Source: JAUPVN01 sp964423475
GTDB lineage: Bacteria > Patescibacteriota > Saccharimonadia > Saccharimonadales > CAIOMD01
Assembly (NCBI GenBank): GCA_964423475.1
Contig: CAYRFD010000012.1
Span: 1 to 22,705, forward strand
Length of the DNA: 22,705 nt
Reading direction: 5' to 3'
In this document: piece after piece, positions 1-7,944 of the stretch
Position numbering within the stretch: the stretch's first letter is position 1
How the letters are laid out: each line of letters opens with the position of its first letter
The notes under the pieces: generated by a model
Seen by the model: the letters and a program-made list of their open reading frames with translations, nothing else
Told to the model about the DNA's origin: nothing
Databases searched by the model: none
Program-made: the position numbers and the translations under genes

Positions 1-1384
1 CGCCAAGTTGTCCCCAGCCATTATACCCCCACCCCCAAACCGTCCCATCATTTTTTAGAGCAAAAGAGTAATAACCTGCTACATAAATATCGCTAAGATC
101 AGTTAGATAACCTGTACCTGCAGAATCCTTTACCTGTACAGGTAGCAATTGTGAATAAGAAGCAGTACCATTACCCAATTGTCCAAAATTATTATGGCCC
201 CAACCCCAAACCGTCCCATCTGTTTTAAGTATGATTGTATGATATGCACTTGTGGAAATCATACTCACGCCAGAAAGGTAACCATTACCAATCGCGTTCT
301 TTACTTGTATGGGGATTGTTTTTTGTACTGTAGTACCATCGCCAATTTGCCCCTGGCTGTTATTACCCCACCCCCAAACCGTCCCATCATTTTTAAGAGC
401 TAATGAATGATATACTCCTGCTGAAATTGCCGTTATCCCCGTTAAATAGCTATTACCACTAGGGTCTTTAACCTGTAAGGGGGTATTACGCTGAGTAGTA
501 GTATTATCCCCTAGTTGCCCATAAGTATTAGATCCCCAAGCCCAAACCGTCCCATCATTCTTTAAAGCCAATGTGTGATACGCCCCTGCTGCCACTTCCT
601 TCACATCAGACAAATAAGCTCCACTAGCCGGCAAGCTCATGCTTGCATCTGTCCCCACTGCTTGGCAAGTAGGATCATTATACGCAGAACCAGATATATT
701 AATGTTACTAACTGTAGTAGTCTGACATTTACCTATTTGGTTATTACTAAAATCACTATTCTTACTCCACTGCAAGGTAGTAGCCCTTACTTGCACTATA
801 GGTAAGAACAAACTAACTACCATAGCTACTAATACTAAAGAGATAAAGACAGGCCTAAGCTGAGGACGCTTAACCAAACTACGCTTTAGTGAGCTTACAC
901 TAAACCTTAAGGTTCTCCAAAAAGCCTTCCAAACTTTATTTACCTTTAACACACTAGCTACAAGTATCTTTCTTACAAACTGAGCTACAGCTGTTCTGCG
1001 TAGTCTTTTAGTATAGGGTGCATTATATAATCTCCTATATATACTTACCAATTTAAGCCTTAAAACATTAGCTACTTTACTTACATGGTTCTTTAACCAC
1101 ACAGCCATAGAGCTATTAGCTAATACCCTAAATAAATAGATTACTTTTTTAACAATAAAGACCACCAAGTAATCTACAGCCTTAATAAGCTTACTAATGG
1201 CTATTAGCATAAACTTAGCAGTGTATTTAGCCATGTATTTAATTACCTTAACAAAACCATGTATAAAGCCACGTACTAAATAAACTAAAATACCTAAAAA
1301 GTATCTACCATACTTAATAAAAGCCTTACCTAAGCGAGTAAATAAAGAAACGTCTTTTTTAGTAGTATTTTTAGTATTATTCAT
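1..1384 (-). CDS. RCC1-repeat surface protein with long basic N-terminal region (C-terminus off window)
   Basis: The reading frame is open from an ATG at 1384 to the left edge, so about 461 N-terminal residues are visible. Residues 1-175 are very basic: about 39 Lys/Arg, only two acidic residues (D11, D71) and no Glu, in alternating hydrophobic/basic stretches. A hydrophobic segment follows at about 179-199, ending in V-R-A, which could be a membrane anchor or late signal peptide. From about residue 258 come at least four RCC1-type repeats with the motif DGTVWxWGxNxxGQ(L/I)G, spaced 56-57 residues apart. RCC1 repeats form seven-bladed propellers that bind proteins; in bacteria they are common in secreted proteins. 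Role inferred: exported or surface-anchored propeller, perhaps for host or cell contact. There is no clear Shine-Dalgarno; a TATAAT on the minus strand at 1446-1451 may be the -10 box. The partner is unknown. Confidence 0.85.
   Translation of the reverse strand, partial: MNNTKNTTKKDVSLFTRLGKAFIKYGRYFLGILVYLVRGFIHGFVKVIKYMAKYTAKFMLIAISKLIKAVDYLVVFIVKKVIYLFRVLANSSMAVWLKNHVSKVANVLRLKLVSIYRRLYNAPYTKRLRRTAVAQFVRKILVASVLKVNKVWKAFWRTLRFSVSSLKRSLVKRPQLRPVFISLVLVAMVVSLFLPIVQVRATTLQWSKNSDFSNNQIGKCQTTTVSNINISGSAYNDPTCQAVGTDASMSLPASGAYLSDVKEVAAGAYHTLALKNDGTVWAWGSNTYGQLGDNTTTQRNTPLQVKDPSGNSYLTGITAISAGVYHSLALKNDGTVWGWGNNSQGQIGDGTTVQKTIPIQVKNAIGNGYLSGVSMISTSAYHTIILKTDGTVWGWGHNNFGQLGNGTASYSQLLPVQVKDSAGTGYLTDLSDIYVAGYYSFALKNDGTVWGWGYNGWGQLG
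37..557 (-). repeat. RCC1 coding repeats, four units of 168-171 bp
   Basis: The 13-base string aaaccgtcccatc recurs at 37, 208, 376 and 544, giving unit lengths of 171, 168 and 168 bp (57, 56 and 56 codons). It encodes the conserved DGTV turn of each RCC1 repeat on the minus strand. The repeats are protein repeats; the conserved DNA core may also allow repeat-number change by recombination. Confidence 0.9.
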
Positions 1385-1523
1385 TAACTTACAGCTCTTA
1401 GCTGGTTATGTAATATCCCTCATATTCAAAGTGCTCGTGTATATAATTATAATAACAGTTATGGTTAGAGAATGGTAGGGGGTAAATAATTAATATCTTA
1501 CATATATTAATATGCGTGAGTAA

Positions 1524-1532
1524 TGGTATAAT
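1524..1532 (+). promoter_or_regulatory. Extended -10 promoter for the 1582 gene
   Basis: TGG followed by a perfect TATAAT (1527-1532). Two further TATAAT copies lie at 1532-1537 and 1542-1547. No good -35 box is seen at normal spacing. The predicted start site is near 1539, giving a leader of about 43 nt. The region lies between divergent genes. Confidence 0.5.
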
Positions 1533-1581
1533 ATAATCTGTTATAATCTATAAAAGTATTATTTTAAATGTTAGGTTTGTT

Positions 1582-1935
1582 ATGAATGGTAATGTAGAAA
1601 TAAATAGTGGAGTGTCAACTGCACCCCCAGAAATAGCTTACATTGTTAGCCTTAAGCTGCCGCACCCTACAGAAGTGCCTCAGGTTTTAAATGTACAATA
1701 TCGTAAAAAAATTGCACAACGTTTTGCAGAATTAATAAGTAATTATGCTACTGAAATGGGCTTATATATTACGAGTATAAGATTTAAAAAAAATGGCAAA
1801 AATTATACCGTTCATATAACTACCTCTATGCCAATACAGCTAATTGAAGCGATGTTAGAGAAGACGGAGACTCCACCAAACCTTGTATACAATAATAAAT
1901 CTAAGAATCTCAAAACTGGGCCTAATGATGCCTAA
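1582..1935 (+). CDS. Conserved-looking hypothetical protein, 117 aa
   Basis: No recognised domain. It is a soluble protein with no signal peptide or membrane segment. The middle (about residues 38-100) looks like a compact alpha/beta fold: a helix rich in A/R/E, then two beta-like strands around TSIRFKKNGKNYTVHIT, then a helix. Its end overlaps the next gene by about 11 bases, which suggests translational coupling with the TyrA-like dehydrogenase. A small partner or regulatory subunit is possible, but I see no chorismate mutase or ACT signature. No Shine-Dalgarno precedes the ATG; a promoter with an extended -10 lies 50 bases upstream. Confidence 0.7.
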   Translation: MNGNVEINSGVSTAPPEIAYIVSLKLPHPTEVPQVLNVQYRKKIAQRFAELISNYATEMGLYITSIRFKKNGKNYTVHITTSMPIQLIEAMLEKTETPPNLVYNNKSKNLKTGPNDA

Positions 1936-2671
1936 TAAAATGCAAACAATTGGTTTTGTAGGGTTTGGGAGTTTGGGCTCTATGCTAGGAAGGGGTTTTA
2001 GCAATAAATTTAGTATTGTTTACTATGACCCAAATTTAAAAAATATACACAGTGATTATAAAAGTGTAGATAGTTTAAAATTGTTAGTTAAAAAAGCCGA
2101 TATTATATTTGTTGCCACGCCCGCTAGTGAGTTTGCAAAAGTTATTAGCGAGCTAGTTTTGTATGATATAAAAGATAAGTTAATTGTAGATGTATTATCT
2201 ACTAAAGTTTTAGCAGGTAGGTTATATAAAAATAATAGTGCGCATTTTAATAATATATTAAGTTTGCACCCATTATTTGGACCGCCAAGTAACAAATATT
2301 TTATAAAAGATATGCGAATAGTAGTATGCCAAAATGATGGCCCAAAGGCTAAAGAATTTTGTAATGTATTAAAAAATGATTATGGTTTTAAGTTAATTTT
2401 TAAAACCGCAGAAGAACACGATAAGCATATGGCCCTGCACCATGCCGTGCCATTTGTGTTGGCGCATGTGTTAGCAAAAATGGAATTTAATAAAAATGCT
2501 GGAGATTTAACAATACCTACAGAAGAAAAGTTAAGACGCATTGTAGAAATAGCCGGCAACGAATCTGAAGATTTATATAGATCTGTAGTATCTGCTAACC
2601 CTTACGCACAAATTGCAGTAAATAAATTATTACAAAATTTAGAAAAAGAAAAACACCATTTATGGGGTTAA
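1925..2671 (+). CDS. TyrA-like prephenate/arogenate dehydrogenase family protein
   Basis: NAD(P)-dependent dehydrogenase family of tyrosine biosynthesis, converting prephenate or arogenate. Seen: a Rossmann G-x-G-x-x-G (GFGSLG, residues 13-18), the VDVLSTK strand near 87-94, the signature HPLFGP (115-120), and EEHDKHMALHHAVPF (163-177), which matches the family's conserved substrate-binding helix. At 248 aa it is slightly short. The frame opens at 1883, but the conserved fold begins just after ATG codons at 1925, 1928 and 1940; I chose 1925 because it forms a stop/start overlap with the upstream gene (stop 1933-1935). The plant/archaeal arogenate dehydrogenases have the closest motifs I can recall. 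No other aromatic-pathway gene is in the window, so the true substrate is uncertain. Confidence 0.82.
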   Translation: MMPNKMQTIGFVGFGSLGSMLGRGFSNKFSIVYYDPNLKNIHSDYKSVDSLKLLVKKADIIFVATPASEFAKVISELVLYDIKDKLIVDVLSTKVLAGRLYKNNSAHFNNILSLHPLFGPPSNKYFIKDMRIVVCQNDGPKAKEFCNVLKNDYGFKLIFKTAEEHDKHMALHHAVPFVLAHVLAKMEFNKNAGDLTIPTEEKLRRIVEIAGNESEDLYRSVVSANPYAQIAVNKLLQNLEKEKHHLWG

Positions 2672-2722
2672 TTTATGCTACTAACTCTATATATACATAT
2701 TAATTTATAGTACACGATTTTG

Positions 2723-2751
2723 TTTACTAATTTGTTTAATTAACATATAAT
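2723..2751 (+). promoter_or_regulatory. Promoter upstream of the 2778 gene
   Basis: TTTACT at 2723-2728 and TATAAT at 2746-2751 with a 17-base spacer, about 27 bases before the ATG at 2778. A weak purine-rich ribosome site (aaaagagat) lies between. Confidence 0.5.
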
Positions 2752-2777
2752 TCAAGCATAATTAAAAGAGATTTAAA

Positions 2778-3014
2778 ATGACTAAAGCACAAGAGAAAGC
2801 ACAAAGAGACAAAGCGTTAGCCGATTGTAAACTATATATGGCTAATGGTTGGGATTTGACAGAGGAAACTCCAGAAGCGTTTATATTAAAAAGAAATACA
2901 CAATCAGCAGGCTGGCACTTAGTAATATTTTTATTAGTAGGTTGGTTTACGTTTTTAATACCAAATTTGGTTTATTATTTATTATCCAAAAAAACTAAAG
3001 TAATAATGAAATAA
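2778..3014 (+). CDS. Small membrane protein, 78 aa (possible first half of a gene split by a stop)
   Basis: Residues 1-45 are a charged cytoplasmic part. It ends with a pattern common in small bacterial membrane proteins, 'GWDLTEETPEAFILKR' followed by a hydrophobic segment at about 45-69 with GW, F and P residues. A short basic tail follows. A purine-rich AAAGAGAT precedes the ATG, and a promoter lies upstream. The frame continues without a shift past the UAA at 3012-3014 for another 73 codons, which carry a recognisable membrane motif, so this may be the N-terminal part of a 152-residue protein. It could also be a complete small protein. Function unknown. Confidence 0.65.
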   Translation: MTKAQEKAQRDKALADCKLYMANGWDLTEETPEAFILKRNTQSAGWHLVIFLLVGWFTFLIPNLVYYLLSKKTKVIMK

Positions 3015-3236
3015 TTAGAGCATACGCGAACAAAAGAAGGTAGTTTAAAAGTAGCCAAAACAATTGGAGAAAACGCTACAGAAAAAATTTTTACTAAAGC
3101 CGGAGGACGGGGTTGGAAATCTATTTTACCTTTTTATAATATTTATACTTTATTAAAGATTATTGGCCACCCAGGTTGGTGGTTATTACTATTTTTTGTA
3201 CTACTATTATTTTTTATAATAATTTTTATGCTATAA
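3015..3236 (+). pseudogene. DUF5684-like membrane tail, in frame after a UAA, no start codon
   Basis: 73 codons follow the stop at 3012-3014 in the same frame. The translation has a charged stretch (1-27), then KAGGRGWKSILPFYN and IYTLLKIIGHPGWW, then a hydrophobic run to the stop at 3234-3236. This matches the DUF5684 pattern as I recall it (KAGxxGWxSIIPxYNxxxLLxIxGxPxWW), a small membrane domain often near signal peptidase genes. The frame holds no ATG, GTG or TTG before the motif. So it is either the distal half of the 2778 gene broken by a nonsense change, a readthrough product, or an ORF with a rare start. The downstream nuclease gene begins 6 bases later. Confidence 0.6.
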
Positions 3237-3242
3237 ATTAAT

Positions 3243-3977
3243 ATGATGGAACATCCAAATAAAAAGCTATATTTAAAACGCCAAATAATTGCATTAATAA
3301 TTATTATTGCATTTGCCTTTTTGATTGGTTTTATAGATTATCAAAAATCTCGTAATAGTAATGTTTCTGTTACTAATGCAACCGTTCAGCTTAGTGAAGT
3401 TTTTTTGGCATCTGATGCTTTGAGTAAACTTGCTGTAAAAGATCGTGTATCTAAAGAAAACTATAGCCGAGATGAGTTTGGCAAAGGCTGGCAAGAAAAA
3501 GATGGGTGCGACACGCGTAATTATATATTGCAAAGAGATTTTGAATCAGAAGTAATTAGTAATGTTAATGGTTGCGATGTGCTAAAGGGATTATTAAAAA
3601 ACGATCCTTACACTGGTATAACAATAAATTTTGTAAGAGGGCCAGATACAAGTGATGATGTGCAAATTGACCATATTGTGCCACTATCTGACGCATGGCA
3701 AAAAGGTGCTCAAGATTTAACCCTACAAGAACGTCAGCAACTAGCAAATGATCCGTTAAATTTACTTGCCGTAGAAGGTAAGGCTAATATGCAAAAAAGC
3801 GATAAAGATGCATCTAACTGGCTCCCCCAACAAGATTATAGGTGCCGTTATGTGGCGCGCCAGATTGCAGTAAAACAAAAATATAGATTATGGGTTACAA
3901 AAGCAGAATATAATGCTATGAAACGTGTTTTATATACATGTCCTGGGCAAGTTTTGCCTGTTAAAGAAGATGTTTAA
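3243..3977 (+). CDS. Membrane-anchored extracytoplasmic HNH nuclease (DUF1524/GmrSD-C-like family)
   Basis: 244 aa. An N-terminal hydrophobic anchor at about 14-31 places the rest outside the membrane. The body matches the secreted HNH family known from Actinobacteria: CDTRNYILQRD (89-99), DPYTG (121-125), the catalytic core QIDHIVPLSDAW (141-152, D143/H144), then NDPLNLLAV (169-177) and KSDKDASNWLP (185-195). Four cysteines (C89, C111, C201, C233) could form two disulfides, fitting an oxidising environment. It hydrolyses DNA by family knowledge; the substrate form is unknown. It ends 12 bases before comEC, so processing of incoming or extracellular DNA is a natural inference. The start could be either ATG at 3243 or 3246; no Shine-Dalgarno is seen. 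Confidence 0.88.
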   Translation: MMEHPNKKLYLKRQIIALIIIIAFAFLIGFIDYQKSRNSNVSVTNATVQLSEVFLASDALSKLAVKDRVSKENYSRDEFGKGWQEKDGCDTRNYILQRDFESEVISNVNGCDVLKGLLKNDPYTGITINFVRGPDTSDDVQIDHIVPLSDAWQKGAQDLTLQERQQLANDPLNLLAVEGKANMQKSDKDASNWLPQQDYRCRYVARQIAVKQKYRLWVTKAEYNAMKRVLYTCPGQVLPVKEDV

Positions 3978-3989
3978 TAAAGTTAAGCA

Positions 3990-5453
3990 ATGGTAAAATA
4001 TTTTTTGCGTTTACGTAAGCCATATGTATCATGGCAGATAGCAGCTGTATCTGGTGGTATTTTATGTGGTGCAGTATTGGCACATTTTGTTGATATATAT
4101 TATTTTGACGGCTACATTTGGCTAGTTGTTGGCGTGTTATTAATTATATTATCTTTTGTTATAAGACATTATTTAGCGGTTTTGATTTGTGTATTAGCTG
4201 GTAGTGTTATTGGGGTTTTTGTTGGGGCAAATGCGCTTATAAGCCAAAAAACTTATGATATATATTATGAAAAAAATATTTCTTTTGTGGGCAAAGTATT
4301 AGAAGATACATCATTGGCGCAAAGCGGAGAGTTGCAATTAAAGCTTTCAAATATTGTTGTTGCTAACAATAAAATGCCTGGTACTGTTTGGGTTACAACC
4401 CCTAGTAAACTACCTATTAAAAGAGGAGACATTGTTACCATAGAGGGCAAATTTGATAAAGGCTTTGGTAATATTAATGCTACGGTATTTAATGCAAATG
4501 TAATAAGGGCAGAGAGGCCCGTACCCGGAGATTTTGCTCTTAAAATACGAGATAGTTTTACAGAACATGTTTATAGAGTTATTCCTGCAAAAGAGGCAAG
4601 CCTAGGGGTAAGCTATATTACTGGCCAAAAACAATTGCTTAGTGATGAATTTGAGAATGATTTACGAAACTTGGGTCTTATACATTTAGCAGTAGCAAGC
4701 GGGTTTCATTTAACTATTGTGGTTGGCTTTTGTAGGCGATTTTTTGCTAATACATCTAGGTATTATGCAGTTGTTATGAGCTTATTATTAATATGGGGAT
4801 TTTTATTAATTACGGGCTTTACAACTTCTATGATGCGCGCAGCATTGGTAACCATAATTAGTTTAATTGCTTGGTATTATGGTAGAGTTGTGCACCCAGT
4901 AATATTGCTATTATTTGTGGCTGCTATTACGGTTTTGATTAACCCGTTTGTAATTTGGGGTGATATTGGGTGGTATTTGTCTTTTGCATCTTTTGCGGGG
5001 GTAATTATTATTGCCCCATTAATTGAACAGTATTTTTGGGGCGATGCCAAAAAAGTTCCAGCACTGCGCCGCATAGTGGTGGCTACGGTTTCTGCCCAAA
5101 TTGCTACGTTCCCCATTATTGCTTTTACTTTTGCTCAATATTCGCCATTAGCGCTTATGTCTAATTTATTAATATTGCCTTTTGTGTCTATTGCAATGGT
5201 GCTAACACTGTTTGCTGGCTTAGCAGCTTTTATTGTGCCGTTTGCAGCAAATATACTTGCGTATCCTGCATATATTAGTTTAAGGTATATGACAATAATA
5301 TCTGACTATTTAGTAGCAACTCCGTGGGCATATAAAGATATTTCGGTTTCTTTTTTTGGTGTTTTAATGAGCTATATTTTAATAGTTGGTGTAACTTTTT
5401 ATTTGTGGAAAAGAACAGGTTATAACTTTAATAAATTAGACGCATTAAGCTAA
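3990..5453 (+). CDS. comEC: ComEC/Rec2-family DNA uptake channel, lacking the metallo-beta-lactamase domain
   Basis: 487 aa inner-membrane protein that carries single-stranded DNA into the cytoplasm during transformation. Domains in order: three N-terminal membrane helices (about 14-80), a DUF4131/OB-like extracytoplasmic part (about 90-175), and the polytopic Competence domain (about 190-475). The hallmark HLAVASGFH (232-240) and TTSMMRAALV (278-287) correspond to the conserved 'LxxxSGLH' and 'SxxRA' motifs. Full-length ComEC is about 750 residues and ends in a metallo-beta-lactamase-like domain; here the protein stops right after the last membrane helix. A clean stop with no relic downstream suggests a natural short form. 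It follows the HNH nuclease by 12 bases and is probably cotranscribed. Confidence 0.92.
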   Translation: MVKYFLRLRKPYVSWQIAAVSGGILCGAVLAHFVDIYYFDGYIWLVVGVLLIILSFVIRHYLAVLICVLAGSVIGVFVGANALISQKTYDIYYEKNISFVGKVLEDTSLAQSGELQLKLSNIVVANNKMPGTVWVTTPSKLPIKRGDIVTIEGKFDKGFGNINATVFNANVIRAERPVPGDFALKIRDSFTEHVYRVIPAKEASLGVSYITGQKQLLSDEFENDLRNLGLIHLAVASGFHLTIVVGFCRRFFANTSRYYAVVMSLLLIWGFLLITGFTTSMMRAALVTIISLIAWYYGRVVHPVILLLFVAAITVLINPFVIWGDIGWYLSFASFAGVIIIAPLIEQYFWGDAKKVPALRRIVVATVSAQIATFPIIAFTFAQYSPLALMSNLLILPFVSIAMVLTLFAGLAAFIVPFAANILAYPAYISLRYMTIISDYLVATPWAYKDISVSFFGVLMSYILIVGVTFYLWKRTGYNFNKLDALS

Positions 5454-5501
5454 ATATATATTGCCAAAAATATACATAAGCATTTATTATTAATTTGTAG
5501 T

Positions 5502-7193
5502 ATGAAAACATTAAAATATTTAATAGCAATAATAATTTTAGCAGCTTTTTTTGTGACTACACCCAACATTATGTATGCACAAAGTGTTCTTCCGGTGTAT
5601 ATAACAGAGGTGCAAACGGGCGGTGTTTCTTCTGTAACGGCACAAGAAGACCCACAATTAGAATTTATAGAGCTTTATAATGCAGGCAATGAGCCAGTAT
5701 CATTAGCTGGTTTAGAACTACAATTCTTAACAGAAAAACACTTAGGAGGAGAGGCTCCAACAAGACAAATTGCTACATTTACAGAATCTGATGTTATAGA
5801 ACCGGGTTTGTTTTATGTAGTAAGTAATGCCGGCTATATTGTAAATGCACAATATACTTATGAAAATTATTCGTCTACTGGCCAACTCACAAAAACTAGT
5901 GGTTCTGTACGGCTTTATGATTTAAATCAAAAAGCTACGGTTGATCTTTTTGGGTATGGTAGTGCATTGCAAAATGAATCAAAATCGGCAAAATCTCCTG
6001 CTGCTGGTGTTTCATCACAACGGTGTATGCAAAATAGTATTATTGTAGATACCAATAACAATTTTGTTGATTTTGCAGAATATGCACAAACTACACCGTT
6101 TGGTATACCAAACTGCGTGGTAGAAGAACCAGAAGACCCCATACCCGATCCCCCAATCACGCCCAATGACCCGCCGCCTTCTGATGAACCTATAAACCCC
6201 GGACCAGACCCAAACCAAAATGCACCGTTAAACAGTTGCGCAGGAGCTGAGATAAGTGAGGTTTTGCCTAACCCAGCGGGTGCAGATGCCGGTAAAGAAT
6301 TTATAGAATTGTATAATTCAACTAATGCCGTGATTGATTTGAATGGTTGTTATTTACGCCTAGAAGGTAGTGATAAAGAATTCACTTTTGCAGAAAGTTT
6401 AATTGCTCCTCAGCAATATAGTATTTTTAGTGATGTGGTTACCAACCTTACGTTACCAAATAGTTCTGGAGACACAGTGTCTTTATATGATGCTAATAAT
6501 ACTTTACTAGCTAGTGTTGCATATAGTAGTGGGTTAGATGATGATGTAAGTTGGGCTAAGGTTGACGGTAAATGGGTTGCGACATATTCTGTAACACCAA
6601 ATAGTGTTAATATAGCGATGTTGATAAAACCTTGCCCCGCAGGGCAAACAAGAAACTCCCAAACTGAACGATGTGTTACAGAAGTAACTGCTGCTTCTGT
6701 AAGCTCTATATCTTGCCCAGTTGGTCAAGAACGCAACCCAGCTACAAACAGATGTAAGGCAATTGTTACAAGTTCTATAAATAGCTTAGTAGTATGCAAA
6801 CCCGGCCAAGAACGTAACCCCGAAACAAACAGGTGCAGAACCATTGCATCTTCTGTAGCATCCTTAGTTGCTTGTAAGCCAGGTCAAGAACGTAACCCCG
6901 AAACAAATCGTTGTAGAAATATTGTTACTGTTGCAAGTGCAAAACCTTGCCCCGCAGGCCAAGAACGTAATTTAGAAACAAACAGGTGCAGAAAAATTAC
7001 AAATAACGAAAATGATTTTGCATCTACCTTGGGCGTAACCGATATCCCCACAACAAAAGGTGACATGACGGGTTTAATATTAGCTGGTTTGATTGCAGTT
7101 TTTGCAATTTTATACGGGCTTTGGGCATGGCGTGATGATATAAGGCTTGCAACTAAGTCTTTTATGGGCCGCATACAACGTAACCCAGATTAA
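5502..7193 (+). CDS. Surface protein: two lamin-tail domains, five Cys-pair repeats, C-terminal anchor
   Basis: 563 aa. Signal peptide 1-26 (cleavage likely after Y-A). First lamin-tail domain (LTD) about 30-165, with ITEVQTGG and EFIELYNAG. Pro/Asp-rich linker about 207-240. Second LTD about 246-370, with ISEVLPNPAG and KEFIELYNS. Then five repeats (about 378-499) of the form C-(P/K)-x-G-Q-x-R-N-x-x-T-x-R-C, each with two cysteines 13 residues apart. A membrane helix at about 523-543 and a short basic cytoplasmic tail follow. LTDs are immunoglobulin-like folds often found in bacterial extracellular nucleases and ComEC-related secreted proteins. The position behind comEC fits an extracellular DNA- or surface-binding role; this is inference. 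A TATTAT at 5485-5490 lies 12 bases before the ATG. Confidence 0.85.
   Translation: MKTLKYLIAIIILAAFFVTTPNIMYAQSVLPVYITEVQTGGVSSVTAQEDPQLEFIELYNAGNEPVSLAGLELQFLTEKHLGGEAPTRQIATFTESDVIEPGLFYVVSNAGYIVNAQYTYENYSSTGQLTKTSGSVRLYDLNQKATVDLFGYGSALQNESKSAKSPAAGVSSQRCMQNSIIVDTNNNFVDFAEYAQTTPFGIPNCVVEEPEDPIPDPPITPNDPPPSDEPINPGPDPNQNAPLNSCAGAEISEVLPNPAGADAGKEFIELYNSTNAVIDLNGCYLRLEGSDKEFTFAESLIAPQQYSIFSDVVTNLTLPNSSGDTVSLYDANNTLLASVAYSSGLDDDVSWAKVDGKWVATYSVTPNSVNIAMLIKPCPAGQTRNSQTERCVTEVTAASVSSISCPVGQERNPATNRCKAIVTSSINSLVVCKPGQERNPETNRCRTIASSVASLVACKPGQERNPETNRCRNIVTVASAKPCPAGQERNLETNRCRKITNNENDFASTLGVTDIPTTKGDMTGLILAGLIAVFAILYGLWAWRDDIRLATKSFMGRIQRNPD
6633..6998 (+). repeat. Five tandem Cys-pair repeats within the LTD protein gene
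   Basis: Five units each encode about 14 residues bounded by cysteines, separated by variable Ser/Val/Ala-rich spacers. Units three and four share 23 identical bases (6807-6829 and 6885-6907), 78 bp apart, which points to recent tandem duplication or gene conversion. Confidence 0.85.
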
Positions 7194-7248
7194 TTATAAG
7201 TTGCCCTAAGTATTAGCACCATGAGAAGATATATAAGATGGTGATAGA

Positions 7249-7938
7249 ATGTATAAAATAAATAGTAATCAGTCTAATAAGCTTTTGGCCCTTAAGATTT
7301 TTTTAATTACTATTTTTTTAATTTTTTTAATTTTGATTATATTATGGTTTATTTTTTTTAAAAATGCAGATCAGTCTATAACTACTTTTGATAGACTTAA
7401 TGGCCAGAAAGCTGCTTTAGTACCGCCTACTAAAGATTTTACAGTAGATGAATTTAAAATAACTTTGCCAGAGGCATGGCAATTAATTGGCAAACAAAAC
7501 CCTTACTATAATGAGGTATATTATTTGTTTCAATCTACCGCAACCAATCAAGAAAACAGATGGTTACGTGTTTATGTAAATGTTTTACCAGAGCAATATG
7601 CTGTTAATAGATTATTGCCAATAAATCCAACTGAAAATAAAATAATAGCCGGAGAAATGTCTACTGATTGCAAAAATTTTAAAGGTGCACCTAACGCGCA
7701 GAATAGTGTAAATGGAGCACAATCTTGGGCTACAACGTGGCAGGATATAGCTTTTACATGTGATTTAAGTGGTGCAAGTAACCAAGTTGGTACTGCTAGT
7801 ATGCAAAACGGGTATGCTGTTCCGGTAATAGGTGAAAAATCTGGTACTAATAAGTATTTTTTTGTATACATTGATCAGAATGCAAAACCAGACTATTCGA
7901 TTTTAAAAAATGCCGTAAACTCTTTTGTAGCTTTATAA
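7249..7938 (+). CDS. Membrane-anchored hypothetical protein, 229 aa
   Basis: Not recognised. An N-terminal membrane helix (about 14-37, very rich in Ile/Leu/Phe) is followed by an extracytoplasmic domain of about 190 residues. The domain has alternating strands (FKITLPEAWQLIG, WLRVYVNVLP, YFFVYIDQ) typical of a beta-rich fold, and two cysteines, in STDC and FTC, that could pair. The pattern 'IxLPxxWxxxxK' followed by a C-terminal 'ILxxAVxSF' helix resembles small lipoprotein-like or PsbP-like domains, but I would not assign it. ATGs at 7221 and 7239 lead to early stops, so 7249 is the start. TATAAG at 7232-7237 would give a leader of about 5 nt. Its stop lies 6 bases from that of the convergent dsbA-like gene. 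Confidence 0.75.
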   Translation: MYKINSNQSNKLLALKIFLITIFLIFLILIILWFIFFKNADQSITTFDRLNGQKAALVPPTKDFTVDEFKITLPEAWQLIGKQNPYYNEVYYLFQSTATNQENRWLRVYVNVLPEQYAVNRLLPINPTENKIIAGEMSTDCKNFKGAPNAQNSVNGAQSWATTWQDIAFTCDLSGASNQVGTASMQNGYAVPVIGEKSGTNKYFFVYIDQNAKPDYSILKNAVNSFVAL

Positions 7939-7944
7939 AAAGAA

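Noticed and set aside
37..557. Regularly spaced 13-14 base repeats as a possible CRISPR or iteron array
   Set aside because: Spacing is 168-171 bp and the repeats are in frame within an RCC1 protein.
179..805. Plus-strand ORFs of 74 and 76 codons at 179-403 and 575-805
   Set aside because: They are antisense shadows of the RCC1 repeats; their Pro-rich content is the complement of the DGTVWGWG codons.
1883..1924. Upstream extension of the TyrA-like gene from ATG 1883
   Set aside because: It would overlap the previous gene by 53 bases and add 14 residues before the Rossmann strand with no family match.
3012..3014. Genetic code change as the reason for the in-frame stop
   Set aside because: The codon is UAA, which also ends other genes here; known CPR recoding affects UGA.
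6884..7174. Minus-strand ORF of 96 codons, and other minus-strand ORFs within 5900-6730
   Set aside because: They lie wholly within the LTD protein gene, whose signal peptide, domains and repeats make the sense frame certain.
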